Shown: piece by piece, positions 31,470 to 38,356 of the stretch
How positions within the stretch are numbered: position 1 is the first letter of the stretch
Layout: each line of letters begins with the position of its first letter
Source: Candidatus Eisenbacteria bacterium
GTDB taxonomy: Bacteria > Eisenbacteria > RBG-16-71-46 > JASEGR01
Assembly (NCBI GenBank): GCA_030017955.1
Contig: JASEGR010000020.1
Location: 1-40,893, forward strand
Length of the DNA stretch: 40,893 nucleotides
Direction: 5' to 3'
Translations under genes and position numbers: made by a program
Notes under the pieces: model-generated
Told to the model about the DNA's origin: nothing
Seen by the model: the letters and a program-made list of their open reading frames with translations, nothing else
Databases searched by the model: none

Positions 31470-31562
31470 CGCTAAGAAACGACACGGAAGCCAGGGCTAT
31501 GGAATAAAGACGGCCATAAGTATCTGCTCGCCTGGAACATTCAGAAGTATAAAGAGCCTTGA
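31465..31562 (+). other. Possible broken small ORF
   Basis: A frame without a start codon reads GLWNKDGHKYLLAWNIQKYKEP and stops at TGA 31562. A neighbouring frame starts at GTG 31465, overlapping the preceding stop, but ends after 13 codons. The coherent protein text suggests a real small gene disrupted by a frameshift or a sequencing error. The rest of the 31470-31615 gap shows nothing else. Confidence 0.3.
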
Positions 31563-31615
31563 ACTTCACATTGGCCAGATTATTCCAAACGCGGGTCCTC
31601 ATACAGGATAACGAT

Positions 31616-31738
31616 ATGGACGAAAGCGGACTGACAGTGTTGGTGCTCTGCTGCTGTGTTTTTGTCGCATGCTTCTTTCTCTTGGGTTTTCACATTGACA
31701 TAGCAGAATGGTGGTCCAATCGCAAGCAGAAAGATTAA
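31616..31738 (+). CDS. 40-residue membrane peptide
   Basis: ATG 31616 to TAA 31738. Residues 6-25 (LTVLVLCCCVFVACFFLLGF) form one hydrophobic helix containing a CCC cluster, and the tail is short and charged. AGGATAA is a moderate ribosome site. A second single-helix microprotein in this early region. Confidence 0.45.
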   Translation: MDESGLTVLVLCCCVFVACFFLLGFHIDIAEWWSNRKQKD

Positions 31739-31786
31739 ATCACGGTGGAGCTGACCTTGAACCATAGGCTCGGGGAACAAGATTAG

Positions 31787-32680
31787 ATGGCTAGTCCGCA
31801 AAAAGAAAATGGTCACGTCCAGGTAGCTAATGAACTCTTCGATGCCCTGGCCAGGATGAGGATCCCGGGAGAGCAGAGGCAGGTCCTCGACGTCATCATC
31901 AGACTCACCTACGGCTGGAATAAGAAAGACTCAAAGATTAGCTACGCCGAGTTCGTCGTCCGCACAGGTCTGCAGCAGGGACATGTTTTCCGCGCTCTGA
32001 AGGCTCTCGAGGAACATAACCTTGTCAAAAAATCTCTCACCGGTTACCGCATCCAAAAGGACTACGGGAAATGGCTTAGCTACTCCAAAAGTGGAGTATC
32101 CAAAGCTGGAGTAGCGCCTACTCCAAAAGTGGAGTATTCACCTACTCCAAAAGTGGAGTATCAGACCACCCCTAATTCCGCCTCTGACAATACATTGCAG
32201 CAGCCTAAAGACAGTATTAAAGACATATATGTCTCTCATACTAGTACCCTAGATAAGGTAGCACCGCAAGCTTCATGCCCACCGGATCTGAGAGAGAAAT
32301 TCGCTGCGCTCCTGAAAACAAGATTCAAGGCCGTGAATTTTATTCCTGAAATTATTCCCAAGGCCGTTCCCACCGAGAAGCTCGACTACTTCCTCTGGCT
32401 TCTAGAAACCGGCCGGGTGAGGGTGGAGAGCGTCCGGGATCCGGCCGCTTATCTCCGGGGGCTCACAATCACCCAGGTGTTCCCGTGCTACCGGGAGAGG
32501 CTAGAGATGCAGGCGGCCAGAGAGGCTCAAAGGCAGAAGAGGATGAAAGAAGAACTGGAAGCCCGGAAGGATGCGATGCCGCAGGAGGAAGTCGCCCGGC
32601 GGTGTCGAGCATTCATTTCGACGTTGTTACATGTCGGGAGGCCCAAAATCGATGCGTCACCGCAGACGGAATCTGTTTGA
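31787..32680 (+). CDS. Replication initiator, lambda O-like
   Basis: 297 residues. Residues 1-95 are the replication protein O N-terminal domain: NGHVQVANELFDALARMRIPGEQRQVLDVIIRLTYGWNKK, then ISYAEFVVRTGLQQGHVFRALKALEEHNLV, a winged helix. A low-complexity middle (residues 98-125) encodes repeated TPKVEY units from palindromic iterons. The C-terminal part (about 165-297) is helical and basic, the expected surface for the helicase or its loader. As with lambda O, the initiator should bind iterons inside its own gene to start replication. No separate lambda P-like gene was identified. Confidence 0.8.
   Translation: MASPQKENGHVQVANELFDALARMRIPGEQRQVLDVIIRLTYGWNKKDSKISYAEFVVRTGLQQGHVFRALKALEEHNLVKKSLTGYRIQKDYGKWLSYSKSGVSKAGVAPTPKVEYSPTPKVEYQTTPNSASDNTLQQPKDSIKDIYVSHTSTLDKVAPQASCPPDLREKFAALLKTRFKAVNFIPEIIPKAVPTEKLDYFLWLLETGRVRVESVRDPAAYLRGLTITQVFPCYRERLEMQAAREAQRQKRMKEELEARKDAMPQEEVARRCRAFISTLLHVGRPKIDASPQTESV
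32081..32160 (+). repeat. ori: Iterons within the initiator gene: putative origin
   Basis: TACTCCAAAAGTGGAGTA occurs perfectly at 32081-32098, 32119-32136 and 32143-32160; a degenerate copy lies at 32099-32113. Each unit is itself an inverted repeat (TACTCC/GGAGTA). A relatively AT-rich stretch follows, with the perfect palindrome AGACATATATGTCT at 32221-32234. This reproduces the lambda arrangement of iterons plus an AT-rich unwinding region inside gene O. Confidence 0.75.
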
Positions 32681-32810
32681 CCCAGATTGTGAGATTGATC
32701 TTGACGAAATCCCGTTCTTTCACGTCCAGGTAAGTACCATCGGATTGTGGCTGTCGGTCTCTGCAATTCTCTGTTTTGGCGCGCACCTGGTGATCTTTTG
32801 GTTGAGATAA
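32652..32810 (+). CDS. Small membrane protein
   Basis: 52 residues from ATG 32652 (GGGAGG upstream). Basic N-terminus (RHRRR), an acidic region, then one membrane helix near the C-terminus (STIGLWLSVSAILCFGAHLVIFWL). It starts inside the end of the initiator gene. Function unknown. Confidence 0.5.
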   Translation: MRHRRRNLFDPDCEIDLDEIPFFHVQVSTIGLWLSVSAILCFGAHLVIFWLR

Positions 32811-32812
32811 GA

Positions 32813-32917
32813 GTGGCAGGCCGGGAGGCCCCGGTTATCCCAAAACACCAATCCGGCGGCGCGGCACCCGGGGACCTCCGGCGGGGATCGGAGATTAACA
32901 ATGTCGGTACAAGATAA
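32813..32917 (+). CDS. Possible 34-residue ORF
   Basis: GTG 32813 follows the previous stop by 2 nt and the frame ends at 32917 inside the next gene. The translation has a mixed composition without a clear motif. Location in a chain of overlapping early genes favours coding, but it may be chance. The GC-rich stretch 32811-32900 otherwise has no gene. Confidence 0.25.
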   Translation: MAGREAPVIPKHQSGGAAPGDLRRGSEINNVGTR

Positions 32918-33107
32918 GATCGCTGAATTGCTGAAGGTAGTTGAGGGGATCGAAGAGGAAGCCCCCAAGATTCGAGAGGCGCAAAAGACCTTACGTGAGC
33001 GAGTGGATAGTGGACTCCAGCTGCTACCTCAAATTGAACATGACCTCCGGGCAGCAGCAGCTGTCGCCGGAATGGAACACGTCCGGTATCGGGAGGCCAA
33101 AGAGTGA
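32901..33107 (+). CDS. Small coiled-coil protein
   Basis: 68 residues, nearly all helical with heptad spacing (DKIAELLKVVEGIEEEAPKIREAQKTLRERVDSGLQLLPQIEHDLRAAA). No DNA-binding or catalytic motif. The ATG lies 9 nt after GGAGATTAAC. Unknown role in the early region. Confidence 0.55.
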   Translation: MSVQDKIAELLKVVEGIEEEAPKIREAQKTLRERVDSGLQLLPQIEHDLRAAAAVAGMEHVRYREAKE

Positions 33108-33110
33108 GGC

Positions 33111-33212
33111 ATGCTGCCAGGCTCGAGTTGTCTGGCAGACATTCAAGATTTTCTCTGCAGTCTTACCAAGTTGAAACGGAGTACTGTTCTGGCAGGGAGA
33201 GGTAAAGGATGA
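33111..33212 (+). CDS. Possible 33-residue coupled ORF
   Basis: ATG 33111 lies 3 nt after the previous stop, and its TGA overlaps the start of the zinc-finger gene (ATGA). The sequence CLADIQDFLCSLTKLKRSTVL is plausible for a helical peptide. Coupling on both sides is the main argument. No family recognised. Confidence 0.3.
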   Translation: MLPGSSCLADIQDFLCSLTKLKRSTVLAGRGKG

Positions 33213-33562
33213 GCTTCGAGATCCGCGTCGACCTAGATAAACGATGCACCCAATGCAGGAGGAAGGGTGCAACGCAGAATGGCCTATGTATCAGTTGCAT
33301 AATCAAGAATCTCAGCGCGGGCAAGTATGACCACATCCTTCATCCGAAAAGGGCAAAGCCTATGGACCCCGGCGGAAATATCTTACCAGCCGTTGGGTCA
33401 ATAATCTCGCCTGTTCGCCACTGCCGGATATGTGGATGCACCGATACCGATTGCTCCGGCTACATTGAACGGACCGGCGTCCCATGCCACTGGGTAGCCG
33501 AGGACCTATGCAGTGCTTGCGCGGGTGATGGTATCCAATCGGAGGATATCAGGAGAATATGA
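33209..33562 (+). CDS. Zinc-finger phage protein
   Basis: 117 residues with two Cys clusters. The first: CTQCRRKGATQNGLCISC (two C-x2-C pairs). The second: CRICGCTDTDC, then TGVPCHWVAEDLCSAC, a distinctive block common in phage early proteins, probably binding two metals. The region between is linker-like. GGAGAGG precedes the ATG. Role unknown; likely nucleic-acid or protein binding. Confidence 0.75.
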   Translation: MSFEIRVDLDKRCTQCRRKGATQNGLCISCIIKNLSAGKYDHILHPKRAKPMDPGGNILPAVGSIISPVRHCRICGCTDTDCSGYIERTGVPCHWVAEDLCSACAGDGIQSEDIRRI

Positions 33563-33894
33563 AAGCTGAGCTACATATAACGGACACCGACGACCTAGTC
33601 CGGGCAATCGCGGCCCAGGTGGTCAGTGAGATCAAGCCCTTTATGGCCAAGCTTGGTATGCCGGATGAGGATCCCATTTTCTCTGTGAAAGAAGTTGCCA
33701 AGTATCTGGGAGTGTCATCTCAATGGGTCTATCAACGAACATGCCAGAAGGAGATCCCCTTTATCAAAGTCGGGAAATTTCCCAGGTTCAAGAAATCTGA
33801 AATCGACCACTGGCTGAATACTCTCAAAGTTCCCGCAATTCATCGGCTGTCCAGTGGATCCGGAATCATCGGGCGCATACGGACTCGGAGGTAG
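33559..33894 (+). CDS. Excisionase-like HTH protein
   Basis: 111 residues. Residues 41-95 (PIFSVKEVAKYLGVSSQWVYQRTCQKEIPFIKVGKFPRFKKSEIDHWL) form a winged HTH of the HTH_17/Xis type, with the N-terminal region helical. Its place 2 kb before the integrase and in its operon direction makes it the best candidate for the recombination directionality factor. The start overlaps the zinc-finger gene by 4 bp. Confidence 0.7.
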   Translation: MKAELHITDTDDLVRAIAAQVVSEIKPFMAKLGMPDEDPIFSVKEVAKYLGVSSQWVYQRTCQKEIPFIKVGKFPRFKKSEIDHWLNTLKVPAIHRLSSGSGIIGRIRTRR

Positions 33895-33896
33895 TC

Positions 33897-35312
33897 ATGA
33901 ACATTGCATTGGCTAAGAATCTTTCTATTGAAACGATTGAGTATGCCTCGCAAGGGAATGCAATTCTTGGGATCCGGGACAGTGGGAAAAGCTATACCGC
34001 GACATACATTGCCGAGCAGCTGCTGCAGGCGAAAATACCCTTCATCGCTTTTGACCCGATCGGAGTATGGAAATATCTGAAACTGGGGAAGAACGGCAAC
34101 GGCTGCCAGGTTGTGGTCGCCGGGAGCGAGGGAGATCTCCCACTAACTCCGGAGTCTGCGCCGAACATTGTTCGCGCAGCAATGCAGGAGAATATCCCCC
34201 TGGTGCTGGATCTCTATTCAATCGAACTGACAAAAGCCGACTGGAAACGGATCGTGGAACAATCCATCCGGCTTCTGCTCTACGAGAACAAACAATGCGG
34301 CTTGAGGCACGTGTTTATTGAAGAGGCGGCTGAATTCGTGCCGCAGCGAGTCGGGCCAGATCAGGGGAAAGTCTACGCTGAAATTGAAAAACTTGCCCGG
34401 ATGGGCGGAAATGCCTCTCTCGGCTACACGCTGATTAACCAACGTGCCGAGGAAGTGAATAAGGCGGTGCTCGAACTCTGCGATTGCCTTATTCTTCACC
34501 GGCAGAAGGGCCGGCACTCACTCAATGCCCTGGGCAAATGGCTCGACGTGGCAGATGTGTCAACATCTAGGGAAATAATCAAGAGTCTGCCATCATTGGG
34601 GCAAGGAGAATGTTGGATTTGGAGACAAGGATCTCACGCTCCGACTAGGGTGAAGGTAAATGAGAAGAAAACCATTCATCCGGACCGGAGAAACCCGCTG
34701 AAGATCACCGGCCTGATTGCAGCAGACGTTTCCACTTTCATCCATCGGATGAAGACTTCGCTTGAGAAACAGATTCGGGGCAGAAGGCCGCAAACTGACC
34801 AGAAGGTAAGCGCAGAATTTGACGCCGTAATCGGCCGCGGCTTAAAATCTAGGGCCGCACTTGAATCAGAGGAGTCCCGTGGTGAAACTGATGGCATTCG
34901 GAATCTGACTGAGAAGCTTGGATTGGCACTTTGTGACATCGAGGGCCTGAAGAACTCCCTGGGAATAGAAAAAGCAAAACGTATTTCCCTCGAGAAGAAG
35001 CTTGCCAGCGTTCGAACCATGCTCGAGCCGCAATTCAAGCAGATGCAGAGTCTGTTCAGCGAAATCGGTGAGGCTGCTGCCGGCCCGGACGCCGAAGATG
35101 AAATGTGGGCAATCTGGCTCAATAAATTGAATGGAAAGAACCGGGAAATGCTGCGCATCTTGATTGAAAGAAAACGAGTGACCCGGCAACAGCTCGGGCT
35201 CCTGGTGGGAATGAGTCCATCGAGCGGGAGCTTTAATACTTATATCTCCAAGCTGAAGTCCCTCGGATTGATGAAGAGAGAAGGAGAAGAATTTGTATTA
35301 CAAGAGCCATGA
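33897..35312 (+). CDS. HerA/DUF87-type ATPase with C-terminal winged helix
   Basis: 471 residues. Walker A is GIRDSGKS (25-32) and Walker B is HVFIEEAAEF (138-147), both in the HerA/FtsK-like fold that also includes the YTLINQRAEEVNKAVLELCDCLILHR block, the characteristic sensor region of HerA. A linker (about 280-370) is coiled and charged. Residues 410-471 (MLRILIERKRVTRQQLGLLVGMSP...LKSLGLMKREGEEFVL) form a winged helix. HerA-type ATPases move DNA, often with NurA or other nucleases. No nuclease gene is adjacent, so a role in phage DNA movement, segregation or partner recruitment is inferred. It is translated right after the Xis-like gene. Confidence 0.8.
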   Translation: MNIALAKNLSIETIEYASQGNAILGIRDSGKSYTATYIAEQLLQAKIPFIAFDPIGVWKYLKLGKNGNGCQVVVAGSEGDLPLTPESAPNIVRAAMQENIPLVLDLYSIELTKADWKRIVEQSIRLLLYENKQCGLRHVFIEEAAEFVPQRVGPDQGKVYAEIEKLARMGGNASLGYTLINQRAEEVNKAVLELCDCLILHRQKGRHSLNALGKWLDVADVSTSREIIKSLPSLGQGECWIWRQGSHAPTRVKVNEKKTIHPDRRNPLKITGLIAADVSTFIHRMKTSLEKQIRGRRPQTDQKVSAEFDAVIGRGLKSRAALESEESRGETDGIRNLTEKLGLALCDIEGLKNSLGIEKAKRISLEKKLASVRTMLEPQFKQMQSLFSEIGEAAAGPDAEDEMWAIWLNKLNGKNREMLRILIERKRVTRQQLGLLVGMSPSSGSFNTYISKLKSLGLMKREGEEFVLQEP

Positions 35313-35332
35313 TTGTATTATTCTTGATACAA
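35293..35332 (+). promoter_or_regulatory. TTGTATTA repeats before an early gene, possible operator
   Basis: TTGTATTA occurs at 35293-35300 and 35313-35320; TTGTAT (35313-35318) pairs with ATACAA (35327-35332) as an inverted repeat. A further palindrome GACACTGTGTC lies at 35345-35355. They overlap the end of the ATPase gene and the 51-bp gap before 35364, the place expected for control of the integrase operon. Confidence 0.4.
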
Positions 35333-35363
35333 GCTCGGCGGAAAGACACTGTGTCATAATTCT

Positions 35364-35654
35364 ATGAAGCGAGACGAACAGGAGTTTTTGATCCAAGTCT
35401 ACACTCAATGTAAAGGCTTTTTTAGCACGGGTCGGAAGCTGCCGAGAGATCTGATAAACGAATCAACATTTCCGATTCACCATAAACGCGCATACTATCT
35501 GCTGGAGAAATGGATCGGTCGAGGATTCTACGAATATGGCGTTAGTCTCGATCTCGGATGGCTTACCCGAGAGGGAAAAGTAGAAGCGATCAGACTTATG
35601 GGGCAGATGGGGCCTTCATCGACGGAATTGGATAACCGGGGCGATAAGACATGA
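35364..35654 (+). CDS. Small protein upstream of integrase
   Basis: 96 residues: helix (DEQEFLIQVYTQCKGFF), a middle part with KRAYYLLEKWIGRGFYEYGVSLDLGWLTREGKVEAI that looks like a winged-helix core, and a polar tail. The stop overlaps the integrase start by 4 bp. A DNA-binding partner of integrase or a regulator is possible. No family assigned. Confidence 0.55.
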   Translation: MKRDEQEFLIQVYTQCKGFFSTGRKLPRDLINESTFPIHHKRAYYLLEKWIGRGFYEYGVSLDLGWLTREGKVEAIRLMGQMGPSSTELDNRGDKT

Positions 35655-36742
35655 GCAAGCATAAGGGCATATACAAGAGAGGCAATATTTGGTGGATAAA
35701 CTATGCCGGTCCAGATCACCGGGAGCGGAGGGAAAGCAGCCGATCGACTCGATTCAAGGACGCCGAGGAATTGCGCGTCCGCCGGAAACAGGAAGTTCTC
35801 GAGGGGATCGATCCCATTGCTGCCAGGAGGATGACGGATCATTGCTTCTTCGAGCTGGCCGGGCATTACCTTGAGTGGGCCCAAAAACAAAAAGCATTCG
35901 AGAGCAAGCGGGGATTCGTCAAACAATTCGCGGACGTTTTCGATAACTTTCCCCTGAGATATTTCACGACCAGGGCAATTGAGGAATGGCAAACGAGCAA
36001 ACTACTGACGAGCAAGCCGGCTACAGTAAACCGTATGCTTGCGACATTGAAACACATGTTCACCAAGGCCTCAGAGTGGGAAATGATCAACGATGAAATC
36101 CTGAGAAGGGTAAGAAGGGTGAAACTATTGCCCGTGAGCAATAGAAGGCTCAGATACCTGTCGAGTGAAGAATGCTCGGCTCTTATCCAGGCCTCGAGCC
36201 CTCACTTAAAGCCAATCATCATCGCGGCGCTGAACACCGGGATGCGGAAGGGCGAGATTCTCTCACTGCAATGGGACAAGCATGTCGACCTGAGGCATGG
36301 GTTCATCCTTCTGGACATAACCAAGAGCGGTGAGAGACGAGAGATCCCAATTAACGAGACGATGAGGGAAACACTGAGCGGGCTGATCAGGCATCTCAGC
36401 AGTCAATATGTCTTCACAGACATTGATGGAAATAGGTTCAAGGATGTGAAGACCGCTTTCAACGCTGCTTGCAGGAGGGCTGGGATAAAGGATCTGCGCT
36501 TCCATGACCTCCGACATACGTTTGCAAGTCATCTGATAATGGCTGGCGTGGATCTAACGACAGTCAAGGAGCTCTTGGGTCACAAGACGATCTCAATGAC
36601 TCTCCGGTATGCTCATCTTGCTCCGAGCCACAAGGTCAAAGCCATGGAGACCCTGGATAACATTCTGGGTGGAAAAGGAACCGCACAAAAACCGCACAAA
36701 AATGGCAGACGGGGAATGAACGGCGCAAACATAACTGATTGA
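35651..36742 (+). CDS. int: Tyrosine integrase
   Basis: 363 residues. N-terminal arm-binding-like part with GIYKRGNIWWINYAG (residues 6-20), core-binding domain about 60-160, catalytic domain about 165-340. The catalytic set is complete: Arg199 (TGMRKGE), Lys225 (TKSG), His285 and Arg288 (HDLRH), His311 (LLGHKT) and Tyr320 (LRYAHL). It joins phage and host DNA within the tRNA gene. The last 20 codons contain the 20-bp arm repeat, so coding and binding functions overlap. The gene reads toward the tRNA. Confidence 0.93.
   Translation: MSKHKGIYKRGNIWWINYAGPDHRERRESSRSTRFKDAEELRVRRKQEVLEGIDPIAARRMTDHCFFELAGHYLEWAQKQKAFESKRGFVKQFADVFDNFPLRYFTTRAIEEWQTSKLLTSKPATVNRMLATLKHMFTKASEWEMINDEILRRVRRVKLLPVSNRRLRYLSSEECSALIQASSPHLKPIIIAALNTGMRKGEILSLQWDKHVDLRHGFILLDITKSGERREIPINETMRETLSGLIRHLSSQYVFTDIDGNRFKDVKTAFNAACRRAGIKDLRFHDLRHTFASHLIMAGVDLTTVKELLGHKTISMTLRYAHLAPSHKVKAMETLDNILGGKGTAQKPHKNGRRGMNGANITD
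36680..36699 (+). promoter_or_regulatory. Putative integrase arm-type site, P side
   Basis: Identical 20-mer to 1555-1574, in the same orientation, 56 bp before the core. It lies inside the 3' end of the integrase gene (encoding part of GTAQKPHKNG). See the left copy. Confidence 0.65.
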
Positions 36743-36755
36743 AAGGTAACGAAAT

Positions 36756-36797
36756 GGGCTGGCGTAGCTCAACGGTAGAGCTCCTCACTTGTAATGA
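36756..36797 (+). repeat. attR: attR core
   Basis: 42 bp identical to 1398-1439. Downstream of it the host supplies the tRNA variable loop, T arm and 3' acceptor strand. The crossover took place within the anticodon-arm part of the core or upstream in it; the exact positions cannot be read from one sequence. Confidence 0.92.
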
Positions 36798-36832
36798 GGA
36801 GGTTGGGGGTTCGATTCCCTTCGCCAGCTCCA
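36758..36832 (+). tRNA. tRNA-Thr(TGT), rebuilt at attR
   Basis: Complete cloverleaf: acceptor GCTGGCG/CGCCAGC (7 bp), D arm GCTC/GAGC, anticodon stem CCTCA/TGAGG with loop CTTGTAA and anticodon TGT (36790-36792), variable AGGTT, T stem GGGGG/CCCTT with two G-T pairs and loop TTCGATT, discriminator T and encoded CCA. Anticodon TGT reads ACA and other Thr codons. Its 5' half is supplied by the phage-side repeat, so transcription must come from phage sequence. Confidence 0.95.
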
Positions 36833-36903
36833 AGTCTTTCTCCTGACGTAGCAGGGAGTCGAAGCCGACCCAGGCGCCCCCTGAGGAGGGCGAAGCGGGC
36901 AGC

Positions 36904-37728
36904 TCACGGCTCGTCGGAGAAATCGATGAAGTGATGGAACAAGGCGGTCGTGCGAATGGCATCCTTGTCGCCGCAACCGGGCCACTCGCCGGGGTGCCGT
37001 TTTTCGATGAGACCGAACTCTATCAGCGGGTTGAGAACGTAGCCGGCCAGAATCCAGGCGTCGGTGTCGTGAGGATAGGTTTGCACGGTGCGGAGTTCGG
37101 CGTACACAGACGGAATCAACACCTGTTCGGCCAGACCCTGCACGGGAGTCCACTTCCGCGCGACGCTGCCCAGGCGCCAGAGGATGACCGCCATGGTTTC
37201 CTGGATGCCGGGCACATCGCGGAAGGGGAACCGATAACCGAGGTTGAAGCGGCGGATGTACGCGACAAACAGATGCCGGTAAAGCGCGCCAGCTTGCTCA
37301 TCGGGGAGCAACGTCCGACCGCGGCGGGTGACGACGAATCGGCGGTGGCGCCTGGCCAGCAGCCGACCACATTCGCAAACGACGCGGGCGAAATGCAGCG
37401 CGGGCAGGTCTTGTTCGTTGAACGCCTTGCAGCGACCGTAGATGCTTCTGCGAAGGAGCTGTGGCATGATGACAAGATCAAACATGCTGCGGACGAAGCT
37501 GCGATTGAGGTTGCCGGCCACGGTGGCAGGGGTGCCGCCAGCGGCCTCGAGTGTTTTCAGGAGACACCGGGCGTCGTGGAAGAACGAGGCGTGGCCGAGT
37601 TCGGACAGCGGGAGGCGGTCGTTGAGCCGCATCACCCCGGCCGGGTCATTCCAATCTGCCACAAGCAGTTGCCCTACGAAACGCTGAACTGCGTTGTGGC
37701 GGTTGGATGGTGGAACGAACATGATCAT
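36904..37728 (-). CDS. Unrecognised host protein
   Basis: 274 residues. The C-terminal half contains a winged-helix-like segment (FARVVCECGRLLARRHRRFVVTRRGRTLL) and repeated FNLGYRFPFRD and IQETMAVILWRLG patterns that resemble the N-terminal extension of some pRiA4b ORF-3-like proteins of environmental bacteria. No ribosome site is evident at ATG 37728, so the true start may differ. It reads toward the tRNA. Function unknown. Confidence 0.6.
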   Translation of the reverse strand: MIMFVPPSNRHNAVQRFVGQLLVADWNDPAGVMRLNDRLPLSELGHASFFHDARCLLKTLEAAGGTPATVAGNLNRSFVRSMFDLVIMPQLLRRSIYGRCKAFNEQDLPALHFARVVCECGRLLARRHRRFVVTRRGRTLLPDEQAGALYRHLFVAYIRRFNLGYRFPFRDVPGIQETMAVILWRLGSVARKWTPVQGLAEQVLIPSVYAELRTVQTYPHDTDAWILAGYVLNPLIEFGLIEKRHPGEWPGCGDKDAIRTTALFHHFIDFSDEP

Positions 37729-37844
37729 GGATTTCTGCGATTGATGTGATCTACAAGTTTCTCATTACGGTTGTCGATGATGTCATGCACAAGCATATAG
37801 GGCGGTTCCCCGGATTCTCAGAACTTCCTGGACTCTTCCATACT

Positions 37845-38033
37845 TCAGGAGATATCCCATGCACGACGCCTGGTTATGCCGGTGGTCGCACGCATGTCGC
37901 TCGCCGTCGTCTGCAACTCAACCAGAATACGAATCTTTTCGTCAAAGGACAGTTTCGCCAGTGCTCGTCGTCTCGCTTGTTTTGCGCGAAATATGTCCTT
38001 AACCTTTTTTTGCACCCGACGCTTGTTCTCCAC
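37845..38033 (-). CDS. Small conserved protein, KARRRALAKLSFDEKIRIL motif
   Basis: 62 residues, mostly helical and basic at the start (RRVQKKVKDIFRAKQARRRALAKLSFDEKIRILVELQ). I recall this pattern as the N-terminal part of short proteins encoded beside toxin-antitoxin-like or nucleotidyltransferase genes in bacteria. No partner gene is seen downstream; 37745-37844 holds nothing recognisable. It might be an orphan antitoxin-like fragment. Confidence 0.5.
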   Translation of the reverse strand: MENKRRVQKKVKDIFRAKQARRRALAKLSFDEKIRILVELQTTASDMRATTGITRRRAWDIS

Positions 38034-38356
38034 AGAATCGCCCCTTGTTGAACGTTGCGAGCTGCAGCATAACCCAGCACGCGTAACAGTACAAATAGAG
38101 ATGAACTTGAGTCAACACTTTCAATCGGGCGAAATTTGAAGATCTGGGTTAATCTTTCAGGGCAATTCGGACTGAAGGAGAGCGACTACGGAGGTTCAAA
38201 CGCAACTTGTTGGAGGCGATTTCTCCGTTTTCAACATAACGCTTGAACCCGGGGAGGGAAGATGGGATTCCTCCTTTAGAAAACTTGCGCTTGCCCGAAT
38301 GATTCAATGACGATGCAATGTCATTGGATTACAAAACCAATTACATTGGAGTGACA
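38034..38356. other. Intergenic region of 323 bp
   Basis: No convincing gene. On the minus strand TTGACT lies at 38115-38110, a -35-like element for the small gene at 37845-38033, but its -10 is poor. A + strand frame near 38192-38307 reads VQTQLVGGDFSVFNITLEPG, faintly like an AIM24-family N-terminus, without a start. The last 15 bp hold GGAG for the ATPase. Confidence 0.4.

Larger units (their letters stand above)
1398..36797 (+). mobile_element. Siphovirus-type prophage integrated in tRNA-Thr
   Basis: A block of phage genes (terminase, portal, capsid, tail tube, tape measure, lysozyme, replication initiator, integrase) is bounded by a perfect 42-bp direct repeat (1398-1439 and 36756-36797) that overlaps a tRNA-Thr gene. 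The integrase gene lies beside the right copy. Packaging and portal genes are of lambda type, the capsid is Mu gpT-like, and a long tape-measure gene plus frameshifted tail chaperones indicate a long non-contractile tail. All structural genes read rightward. Regulatory and early genes occupy the last 9 kb. No structural gene is visibly broken, so the element could be functional, but this is inferred from reading frames only. Confidence 0.93.

Noticed and set aside
32081-32160. CRISPR array
   Set aside because: Repeat spacing is irregular and short, with spacers of 0-20 bp inside a reading frame; these are iterons.
36636-36962. Minus-strand ORF over the tRNA
   Set aside because: It reads through the tRNA gene and int end; an artefact also seen at 1194-1430.
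38192-38307. AIM24-like fragment
   Set aside because: Only about 20 residues resemble the family, with no start codon; too weak to list as a gene.
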